From NCBI GenBank assembly GCA_038030265.1, contig CM075943.1, positions 26,412,001 through 26,476,000 on the forward strand: a stretch of 64,000 bases of DNA, read 5' to 3'. This document shows, in pieces, positions 11,500 through 20,800 of this stretch. The position numbers were made by a program, and so were the translations under genes. The notes beneath the pieces were generated by a model, which did not search any database, was not told the DNA's origin, and saw only the letters and a program-made list of their open reading frames with translations. The DNA is from Corythucha ciliata. Taxonomy: Eukaryota; Arthropoda; Insecta; Hemiptera; Tingidae. Each line of letters begins with the position of its first letter. The stretch's first letter is position 1.

Positions 11500-11922
11500 C
11501 CTTACCGGTGACAACAATGAGATTGTTCATTGTGACGGGTCCGATGGATTTTACGAACCCCGATTTGAAATTGGTGTAGGACTCTAAGGTTTTGTAGCTC
11601 TTGAATTGCTCCATCGTATAAGCAATCACACCAAAGACCAAATAATTGACGAAGTCGATGTTAAAGGAGGAAAGTGACGTGCATCCGAGGAGTAATCATC
11701 AATCTTTGAACAAAAATTTGAAAATTCCAATTACCCCACGATCTCCGATCAAACTTGTAAAGGAACGCTAAGCCCTATTCAGGGGAAATAATCTTTCCTT
11801 TATCGAATTAGCCATCTTAAGCGTAGAGGCCTTTCAAGCACAGACCCCAATATCTATCAAATAAATCTGCCTTAATTTTAAGCCTTAAGCTTCCATTATA
11901 GGTTCTTTGAATAAGGCCGGTC
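11500..11922. other. Spacer after DDE_4 relic
   Basis: Nothing recognisable; possibly the degraded C-terminus and 3' end of the DDE_4 element. Confidence 0.3.
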
Positions 11923-12086
11923 GCCCACTGGAAGCGTTTTCGAGCGGCGCTGCAACGAGCGTACATCTCAAAGCATTAAATTGAATTGACTGCAGCTAAG
12001 CCTGCAGTGGACGATGTCACATCCAATTTGAGCCTTTGGGATGAACGCTCGTTGTAGCGTCGCTCGAAAAAGCTTCCAGTGGAAGA
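11923..12086. mobile_element. Hairpin MITE
   Basis: Inverted arms: gcccactggaagcgttttcg followed by agcggcgctgcaacgagcg, and the complement cgctcgttgtagcgtcgctc then gaaaaagcttccagtgg. About 164 bases, no coding content. Confidence 0.8.
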
Positions 12087-12385
12087 CAGATCCAAGGCCC
12101 CTGAATACGACTGAATAGGGAAAAAACAAATTCCATCAACAATAATTCAATAAATAAGGAACTTACAATCTTACAAGTGGGTCGACACCAATAGTGCAAT
12201 TATTTTGGCATGGTAACGCTCTCGGAGAGCATCGACAAGGCTTTCAGCGTATGAGCTTAGCTTTGTGGGATCCATTTCAATTCAAAATAATTATATAAAG
12301 TCACAGGAGGGAACTTTATAATAAGAAAAATGACTTTTTCTTAAAATTCTCTATACGAAGACACAGCAAGCTGCCCACCAAATTA

Positions 12386-13439
12386 TAGCGTTTTCCATTA
12401 GCACAGAAAGTAGAGCTGGGGCTGCTCCAGGTCTGATCTGATAAGAGTTTCAAGGTTCCATTTGCCAATTGATCCTCAGCAGAGCGACTTTTTATTCGTT
12501 CCATTCATCCCTACGCTCCTCCATGGATCAGAGCTAGAGCAACTTCAACTGATCCGTCAAAATCGACGGAGCGGTAAACCTCTCTTGGAAGGTTCATTAA
12601 AGTAAGCATCGTTTTGAGTTCGTATTTTGTTTTTCGTCGCGGATGAAGCCAACGATTTGTTGAACGAAAGCGGTTTAACAATCATTCAAGTTCTGTTATT
12701 CGTAGGTACCATTATCGTCGATTACTCAACAGATCCAGAGAATTGGTCAGATGAAGCCACTAGGCTCATTTTGAAATGTATGGATAACTCTAGTCTAGAG
12801 TCAAGCTCGTCCGACGAAAAATATGAAAATAAGAAGACTACGTGGGCTATTATTGCACCATCAATCAGTAAGGAGAAGACAGAATAACAAAAACCTAGTA
12901 CCAGTGTTCCAATCGTTACAAAACGGTTCATCCGGATTCTCTACATTACTGAAGTTATCCCTTTATGTATTACATATTTCCCCCAAAGCCCATTCCTTCA
13001 TTTTTCCTGCCGCCACAAAGCGTGTTTGCTGGCCGAGAATGTCTGAATTCGCAACTTGTTGTTATTAGATATCAATTACGTTCTTGGAAGAACATTATTA
13101 ATGGAATTGCGGGCATTGAACTCACGAAGGGATGCGCCCGATTTGTTCACAGTCATGCTAATAAGTACATTCTCGCTAATAAATACAAGCACTCCACACA
13201 AAAATATACAAGTGCTCAGCTCATGCACGTAAATAAATATGTACTTCCATTCAATACAAACACAAAAACTACAAAACAGTCATGAGGAGAAAGGTTGTTT
13301 AAAGAGCGCTCTCTTCCACATGTTAAAAGTCGTTCCATTTTAACCCACTCTTAGCCAGATTTTGGTTCGATCCGAGCGGGCTTGTGACGTCACAAGAGCC
13401 GCCCCAGAGCACTTTTGAAATGGCAAAAGGAAAACGCTA
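12386..13439 (+). mobile_element. PIF/Harbinger-like element with MYB/SANT-type ORF, copy 1
   Basis: 1054 bases with short inverted ends (tagcgttttcc / ggaaaacgcta) flanked on both sides by TTA, the 3-base target duplication typical of PIF/Harbinger. Inside, a frame at 12627-12887 encodes WSDEATRLILKCMDN followed by KKTTWAIIAP, the shape of the trihelix/MYB-SANT DNA-binding domain that Harbinger elements carry as a second protein. No nuclease is present, so the copy is non-autonomous. A second copy with its own TTA duplication is at 51612-52670. Confidence 0.75.
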
Positions 13440-13512
13440 TTAGAATTTTCACTCTTATCAGTGAAGGTCAGGCATTCGTGTCCGCTCCCGATTCATCTTC
13501 TTGCCATTGACA

Positions 13513-13552
13513 CAGCACTGGAGGCGCGCTCAGACGGATTTAATTGAAGGAG
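13513..13552. repeat. Inverted match to 17565-17603
   Basis: About 38 bases (gcgcgctcagacggatttaa then ttgaaggagtccctag) recur in reverse complement at 17565-17603 with two or three changes. The pair flanks 4 kb containing the THAP/Merlin/SWIM block and the MITEs up to MIX23. Confidence 0.6.
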
Positions 13553-13908
13553 TCCCTAGCAGATTGAAGGTTTCGGTGTCATAGGTTTCATGTACAAATT
13601 GTGAATTGGCCTGTGAAAGAGATTATAGAGTGCGCCACTTATTATCTGAGTGGGTAGGCACTTGGGTAAATAACCCCCAATCACCCAGTAGTGTTGTGAG
13701 GCAAGCCAACTTATTATTGTTTTCATTATTTTATTTCTCCAATAAATTGTTCATTACAGGCGTTTATAATGGACCACTCGTACGCGTCTGAGGATCGAAA
13801 GTTGAAAAAGATTCGACGGGTGTGTTGCGTTCCCCAATGTTCGAGTAACAATCGAACCCTTAACGTGCCGTTCCACCGATTCCCTGCCGATGCAAATATA
13901 AGGAAAAC

Positions 13909-15077
13909 GGTACCTACTTTTCCGTTATCGGGCCGCCACGCCAAGAGGGAGCCGGAGCCTCGACCCCCCAATTCCGTTATCGGACCGCCAGCGTAATCTC
14001 CAGGGAATTTCTTCAAAAAATTCGTCTAAAAAATAAGGTTTTAATTTTAAAAAGATTCAGTATATTTCAAGCAAGATTCAATATTCAACTCTCAGGGGGG
14101 AAGCAAACAGCGATGACAGCCAGGATGTCTTCGAACACTTCTGTTTCTTGTCGACGGCTCCTCCACATAAATTCAGCCAGGTAGGAGTCCAAGTGGTGAC
14201 GTGCTGTGCCCCGATAGGCCTTATTTCGCCACTTAGCCGTATCCCACATCCGTTCGACGTGCTGAGTGTGCGCTCCTGAGGTTGGATCAACGAAGTTATA
14301 GGTGTGGTTTACCGTCAAATGAGTGAACCCGGACGCTTCCAGTTCCGCTGTGGAGTACCCACGCCAACAATCGGAGTAGATGGTAGTACCTGGACGTATC
14401 ATTCTTCGTATGACGTTCAGGAGGGTCGCAGCTTTCCGATCGGGAACACGCTCAACAAAGCACTCTTTGGTTTCTCGACACAAGCCACCCAAAAACCCAC
14501 GTCTGTGGAAGTACGCGACCTGCATTATTTTTTCTTTTGGAAAACAAGCTCTCGTCGACTTCAACGATTTTATTGGGTCCTCCAATTGCAGTAACAGGCT
14601 GGCGTTCCAAATCCATCAGGCATAACTCACGCATGTAGTTGTTCCAGTCGACGGTGGTGTTATGGTCCATGTGCAACTGCTGCTCACACCACTTCACGCT
14701 CGTAAGGTTGTACGACCAGCAAAATATAAACCTCAACACAGTCACAAATTTAAGGCGGCTGCCTTTAAACCAGGTTTTTTCACGTATGCCTACTGTCTCC
14801 CTGCATGCCCTTTTATTGCAGCGCCAACGTACCTTCACAGAGCAATTCAACTTCATTTCGTGCCCATTCATGCATCTACGATTTCGGAGGAGAACCCCGC
14901 GAGCCTGGAAAAAATTGACGGCGTCTTCTTCACTGGTCGGCAAACTCTAGGTGTCCATGCTGGCAAACACAAGTCAAAGGTCCACTGGTCAGGTTTTCAC
15001 TGGCGGTCCGATAACGGAATTGGGGGGTCGAGCTCCGGCTCCCTGTTGGCGTGGCGGCCCGATAACGGAAAAGTACC
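13909..15077 (-). mobile_element. Merlin DNA transposon, near complete
   Basis: 1169 bases. Long inverted ends at 13909-13991 and 15000-15077 share ccgttatcgggccgccacgc and ccgttatcggaccgccag; the outermost bases are ggtac. The element is flanked by the 8-base direct repeat aggaaaac (13901-13908 and 15078-15085), matching the 8-9 base duplications of Merlin. It encodes an IS1595/ISXO2-type transposase on the minus strand with one frameshift. Confidence 0.92.
14085..14943 (-). pseudogene. Merlin (DDE_Tnp_IS1595 / ISXO2-like) transposase, one frameshift
   Basis: The N-terminal part has a zinc-ribbon-like pattern (CMNGHEMKL, then RWRCNKRACR) followed by an HTH-like region. The first catalytic Asp is in VEVDESLFSKRK, the second in TIYSDCWRGYS, and the final Glu in HVERMWDTAKWR, the ISXO2 order D-D-E. 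Two overlapping frames share the product: one ends just after PQTWVFG, the other continues GLCRETKECF. The switch is at the CCC run 14488-14490 (GGG on the coding strand), where one base too many breaks the frame. About 285 residues in all, normal for Merlin. The recent inverted ends and single break suggest a young copy, or a sequencing indel in an intact one. Confidence 0.9.
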
Positions 15078-15199
15078 AGGAAAACTTGGAAAATAACGTT
15101 CCGAACGATCGGAAGGGTGCATGATAGGTGTAAATCGGCCTTTATACTTTCCTCTTCGAAAGTGAATTGTCTCACAAATGTCGCAAATCGTTTTTTGTG

Positions 15200-15736
15200 T
15201 CATTCGATGGTGCGTGCATCGCTGGGTGGCTGAATCCGAATTTGAGCCTCGTACATGTCTTTGACCGACTTTTTGATTATTCCCCAAGACTGTTGCAAAT
15301 CTGTGCAGCTCACGCGCTTCATAGTATCAAGCGAGTTCCTTGACGAGGGAGGAAAAAGGTATGTCAACGATTACATTGTACACCGATAGCTCGGCTAGGA
15401 AATGGGTCGGTACTTTGTTGATCTCACCTAATGAGGATGAGCAAAATCGTAGTCACGTGTTTGCACTTGCCGCTGCCTGCCTTACACGTGCAACTGCTCG
15501 ATCTAATTTTCCCACTGTCGATTTTTACGGAAACCTCATGAGGTGGGCTGTTCAGACTAGACGTTTTCAGGCCGAGGGCAAAAAAGTCGACATATTCGCT
15601 GTCTTCAGCAACTACTCCGTACTCTAGCATATGGTTATTGGTTAGCCTTAATGATGGCTGACCCTTCTATCACAGGCGTTCGGAAATCCCCTATGTAATC
15701 AATTATTTTGGGCAGCTCAACTATGTCCTCATCCAT
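15200..15736 (-). pseudogene. SWIM zinc-finger protein relic
   Basis: Minus-strand exon 15428-15736 begins at an acceptor-preceded ATG and, after a frameshift near 15645, encodes a SWIM finger: SSSCTCKAGSGKCKHVTTIL (CxC...CxH). It splices (AG|gtgaga ... tcaag|GA, phase 2) to exon 15200-15338, reading RNSLDTMKRVSCTDLQQSW. This combination is known from TE-derived insect SWIM/YqaJ-type proteins. The nuclease part is absent, and a TGA ends the frame at 15200-15202. Its downstream end abuts the THAP/Merlin block on the other strand. Confidence 0.65.
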
Positions 15737-15825
15737 CTGAAATTGTAACGCATATAATAATAAATAAATCAGAAAGCTGCCCCGCTATCTAGCACTTAGG
15801 TGAACAATAGTGGATATTCTTAGGC

Positions 15826-15950
15826 AGCGTTCTCAAACCCTGTGCTTACGGCTGTGGAGTCTATGCAACCTATCTAAAAATGTCTTTTTATTGAGAATAC
15901 AATCATTAGTTTTGTTGCATAGATTCATAACGCAGTAGCCGTATCAAAGG
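15826..15950. repeat. Diverged MITE family B copy
   Basis: Contains ctgtggagtctatgcaacct and an inverted ttgttgcatag arm, as in family B, but with different outer ends. Confidence 0.5.
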
Positions 15951-16022
15951 GGTCAACTAAGCACATTTCTGATGCTAATGGTTGTTCTAATATAATTTCA
16001 CATGAAATTGTAATTAAAATAT

Positions 16023-16159
16023 AAAGCCGGCTCCCCACATGCGGTGTTTGCCAAATAACGAGCAAAATATTAATCAATTTCCTAGAAACCGACCAACTGA
16101 AAATTGAAAAATATTTTGCTCGTTATTTGGTAAATACCGCATGTGTGGAGCCGGCTTAA
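16023..16159. mobile_element. Hairpin MITE (aagccggctcc type)
   Basis: Arms aagccggctccccacatgcg and its complement cgcatgtgtggagccggctt, followed inward by matching aaataacgagcaaaata. 137 bases; no coding content. The centre shares gaccaactgaa with the spacer of the 21890-22768 palindrome. Confidence 0.85.
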
Positions 16160-16849
16160 GATTCACCATTTGGCGTGTAGATAGACTAATACTGTACTCT
16201 CTCAGAACGCAATTATTCCTGGTACGGCACCCTCAGGTTCAATGAAACGCTTATTGAATCTAAAATACTTACATTTTAAGCGGCCAATACTGTATATTCC
16301 AGCGGGTTGTTGAACACAAATTCAATAAAATGCACTAAAAAACTTTATTGTTTCTCAGCGATTCCTGTTATAAAATAATCATGAACCTCCCCATCAATGC
16401 TTTACATTGATAACACCAGATGTCAGGCACTTTGCTTTCAGAGGCCAATAGTAACGTGGTGGATTGCTCCAGATAGTGGTTTTTTATTTTTTAATTAGTT
16501 AATTTGCTCGAATTGTGTTGCAAAAGGATGGAAATCACGTCTTAATGTGACCTGTATCTAAAACGAACGTTTCGGTTGACGGAATCAAGTTAGGATTGAT
16601 GTGTTTTTGGTTGCCACTTGGGAACGAAGGATGGCGTCAGCCTTCACAACTTCCCTCGTATCGCCGGAAAAATTAGTGTTTATTGCGAATTTTATAGCCA
16701 TTGACTCTAGCTAGCTGCTACTAAATCATGAGTTGCGACTTAGAATAATTCCAAATAATTCATTTTTGAACTTCCTTCAATATGCTTGTCGGACCGCCGG
16801 CCGTTACGTAAATTGATAGTTGAGCGCAGTTTCTAGAGAAAGTATAGTG
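16160..16849. other. Intergenic spacer
   Basis: No gene, RNA or clear repeat recognised. Confidence 0.3.
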
Positions 16850-17036
16850 TAAGGCCCTGTTCACAAACTCTATGTTCGTGTTGTGTGGTGTCTATGCAAC
16901 CTATAAAAATGATTCATTTTTCGAGGGAGTAAATTTGTTTGGCTGCATAGACTCCACAGAAAGTATAGTGTAAGGCCCGGTTCACAAGCTCTATGTTAAC
17001 GTTCTGTGGAGTCTATGCAGCCAAACAAATTTACTA
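16850..17036. mobile_element. MITE family B, one and a half copies
   Basis: A complete hairpin copy (16850 to about 16970) followed directly by another left half (taaggcccggttcacaagct, then acaaatttacta). This looks like one copy inserted into or recombined with another. Confidence 0.7.
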
Positions 17037-17053
17037 CCAAAGGCGGTTGGGAC

Positions 17054-17340
17054 CATAGAGATAATATAACTACTAGAGGGGGCATTGGATGCGCAAACAA
17101 GTAAATACTGGGACGAGGATTGACGTCATCCGAATATCGTTACGGCTCCGAAGGTCTCTTCCCATTGGCTCTCTCAAAAGGTGGGGTTTCAAAAAGTCCC
17201 CCTTCACACCATCCACGACCTCACAGGTACTTCTTCAACCAATAGCAAGGGATTTTCGGAGCTAACTCAAGCTCTTGGTGACGTCCATCATGGACCGCTG
17301 CGCAATAGACAATACAAGCTCTAGTTATATTATCTCTATG
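17054..17340. mobile_element. MITE with 8-bp target duplication
   Basis: 287 bases, ends catagagataatataacta and its complement tagttatattatctctatg, flanked by perfect direct repeats gttgggac (17046-17053 and 17341-17348). The 8-base duplication fits a hAT-type origin; no transposase inside. Confidence 0.85.
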
Positions 17341-17408
17341 GTTGGGACTGCTCGTGACGTAGGTGAAGGACAGTAATGGCCGAAGATCTGCGGCACCTAT
17401 AGAAAGTT

Positions 17409-17550
17409 TAGGCCCGTATTTATGAACGTTACTTGAAGCTTCCTTGAGTCAAGGAACCATTGAGATCAGTTTTTATCACAATAAAATCATCTGTTCTGAA
17501 TAATTTCAAGGGTTCCTTAACGTCAAGGAACGTTCATAAATACGGGCATT
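17409..17550. mobile_element. Hairpin MITE (gcccgtatttatgaacg type)
   Basis: Arms aggcccgtatttatgaacgt and its complement acgttcataaatacgggc (reading gttccttgacg inward). 142 bases. It lies about 310 bases upstream of the MIX23 start codon. Confidence 0.85.
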
Positions 17551-17863
17551 AGTCACCTTGTCCTAGGGACTCCTTCAATTAAATCCGCCTGAGCGCGCTC
17601 CGGTCCACCTGCTCGCCCTCATTAAAATCTCGCCCATTTTGTTTGTCGATCCTTTGCCAACATAACCTTTTGTTGGCAGCCCTGCCCTATGCGATAAGAA
17701 AAAATTTGGTGATCTGATAACCGAAGTGAACCATGCCTTGCTAAATTTGCCGGTTGGACTGTTATTTTCTTAATATTTTGTACAAGGATACTCATGAAAT
17801 ACTCGTTGAACAATAAAATATTTTTGGTAGCATCAGGAAAAACCGGTGGGAAAATTTATAGCC

Positions 17864-20800
17864 ATGGAATGCGTAGACTTCCTGGAATTTCAGGTAATTT
17901 CGTTTTTTTGATTGATAGCCTTACAAATGTGTATTTTTTTCCTTCAATGAATTTCCTACTGTCCCTTCACAGGACAGGCTGAAGAAAATGAGGGATTTAG
18001 ATGACAAACTGACGTATGCGCTGAATGTGTCAGTACCTTCGCCGTCGTTTAGAAATGAAATCAGGCCGGAGAACACTTGCAAAGAATTGTATGACAAGGT
18101 ATGTGTCTTTTGGTGGATTTCATCACCTCGGCTTAAAATTAAGTCGGACCTAAGAGAAAAAATGAATTGAATTTTATGTAAACAAGGCTCGCCTTAGTTA
18201 AGCCGATGTGGTGAAATCCACCATTAGGGTAACCCAAGGAGTTCAGCACTCGGAAACCATTCAACACGACGCATTTGTAGCACTTTCGAGTAACTTTGTT
18301 AGTCTAGCGAACGAAGGCCTTAAGTGGATGCGTGAGGGGCGACCCCCTCCCCTTCTTGTATCATTCCATTCAGTGCCTGCTTGAGAAACGACCCATTGAG
18401 GTAAAATTGAGTCATTTGTCCACAGACCCCGGAGCTCGACCAGGAACCTGTAAATTAGCCCTCAAGCCGTTAACTTGGCTATAACACTGGATGTGTCGAC
18501 CCCATCAGAATCTGAAATATTAATCCAAACATCTAATAGTCGTGTTCCATGCAGGATCATTAAAGGCTAAGGTAAATAGACTTACAGAGGTATGCTCGTA
18601 ACTAGGGAATGTTTTGTCAAAATTAAACGTCACGGGGCTAAAAAAAATAATGAGGGACCAAACTTCACATATGAAGCTTCCCCTCCTATGGTTTCTCCCT
18701 TGGAATTTCTTGGTCCAAGCAAAAAATGAATGAAAAGCCAAAAAAAAGTGCCTGGAAAAAAATTTAAAAACGATATAACTTGGAGGAGTTGTTTCTTGGC
18801 CTTATGTTTAGACCTTTATGTACCGTTTTAAGGCCCCGTGTATTCAGTACAGACAGCACTCGGCGCAGTTACGGGCGAGTTTATTATGTGAATCAGTGAG
18901 AAACGCCCAGTAAGCTTCTGAAGGGAGTAAGGAAGGGCTCCCCTGCTGCCTGTGACAATAACGCTCACTAGCATTTCTCAGTTAGGTTGGACAATAAAGC
19001 TGAAGTTTAAAAGTGTTCCCTGTTATGCATAAAAGTAGAAGTAGTTTAGTATTAACGGTATCCTTAGACCTTAACGGACCACCTTAGACTCGGACCTAGC
19101 CGTATTCAAGCTCTGTCGATATTGAGGAATTTGTTTGCCTCATCTGAGGCCTTGGTACGAAAATGCCACTCGACGTGATTGCTGTGGCGGGATAATGTTA
19201 TTTCCCATTTGGCGTCCTTGGATCCCGCATGCGGCTTTTTCCCCGACCGTTCGTACTAAGGCCCCTGGCCGCATACCCGCGATGAAGTTGGGCGATTCAC
19301 ACCCTCACCATGTACGACCGTATCGGTTGATGTGCGGTGCGGTTTGTTGTACAACCGTCGCCGAGAACGAAGCCAAGTGTTTCGGGGCCCAGCTAGCAGC
19401 CTTATATTATTGTTAATGGGAACGGTAGCGAGGTCTCTACCATGATGAGTCGTCACGAAAACTCATTGTTTAACGAGAAAATTGCTGAACTTAGCACTAT
19501 CTTGAAAGAATTTCTAAAAATTTCACAACTGAGATTATTCCCTGCACCTGCAGCAGTTTTCTTTGTTCCAACCATTACATTTAGGGGCCCTGCAATCACC
19601 TTTTCTTTCACAGGGACATTGTCCTCCAGCCAATAATGCGAAGTTCTCCCGATATCAAAACTGGCCCCAGAAATGTTGACCATTTTGTTTTATTGAAAAA
19701 AGTCCCACCTGTTAATTTTTTGAAAATTTTGTCATCCCATGACGTCACGGCACAAACAATAATCATTGGTTGAAAATTAAGAGCATACCTCTTTAGTTTA
19801 TTTACCTTGATTAAAGGCCCGTTCACAAGCTCTATGTTTGTGTTGTGTGGTGTCTATGCAACGTATCAAAATGCTTCATTTTCCGAGGGAATACATTTGT
19901 TTGGTTGCATAGACTCCACACAACGCAAACAGAGATTTGGAACGAGCCTTTAGGCTTTGCCACGCAGAACACGAACTGTCGCGTGGACTGGTCTGCTCGC
20001 CAAAAAACCATGACAACGTTGGGGAGGTATACCCCGTTACCATAGTTTTTCCGCGTGCAGACCGCGTTCAGTTCGCGTTCAGGGGGCGTGGCCAGGCCTT
20101 AAGACCCGAGGGTTTTGAAATCTGAAGGATCGGCCTGATTGAGGGCCACGAATGTTCAGTTTGTGTCCCTCGGGTTTGTTTATTGGTGAATTACTTGAGT
20201 ACACTTACGGAAATGGAATAGTCAACTGGCCACATTAACTCCTCCCGTAAAAGCAACTACTTTTCTTCTCTCGTCGGTCATACCAATTGAAAATAACAAC
20301 AAACTCTGAACCTAGCAATACAAGAAAAATACCAAATCCGTCGCCTTTACCTCTTGTGACTCGGCAGTCGTGAGCCTGTGGGGTTCCCCGTACACGTACG
20401 GGCTTAAACTGTTGGTGAGATTTCCCGCGTGAGAGAACTGCACGTGAGTGGGCAACGACAGGCCTAAAACCCACAGACTTCACCCGTCAGAAAAACTGAC
20501 AGGCTAAATCCACGGTTCTGGCCAGTCGGTGCCCCCTTACGTGCTAGGCAGAAACCCGCTGGCCGGCCCTGTCTGAAAAATTGACAGCTAAACTGACGAT
20601 TCCTGCGCCCTCAAAATGTGTGGAAAGATCATGATTCCCGCCCTGCAAATAGCTAAATCGACCACTCGCGCCTTTGGAATGACGAGATTGGCGTCATAAA
20701 AAAAAACTAAACACTGATTATTCACGCCCCAAAATTGCTAAACTGACGATTCGCGCATTGAAAATGACTGAAGTTCTAGCTCATTATGCTCGTACGCGCG

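Larger units (their letters stand above)
13769..15140 (+). pseudogene. THAP-domain exon split by a Merlin element
   Basis: From the ATG at 13769 the frame gives CCVPQCSSNNRT and VPFHRFP, the zinc-binding start and FP motif of a THAP domain. The exon is interrupted at 13909 by the Merlin element. Reading across the element from the left target duplication to the base after the right one continues RKTW, placing the conserved THAP Trp exactly where it should be. Beyond that Trp no good CxxHF end is visible before the frame decays, so the domain may already have been incomplete or continues after an intron. An acceptor-like attacag precedes the exon. Confidence 0.65.

Noticed and set aside
19135..19416. 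GC-rich block as a piece of ribosomal RNA
   Set aside because: It does not match remembered conserved rRNA segments, and it has a diverged relative attached to a SINE head at 24075-24290.
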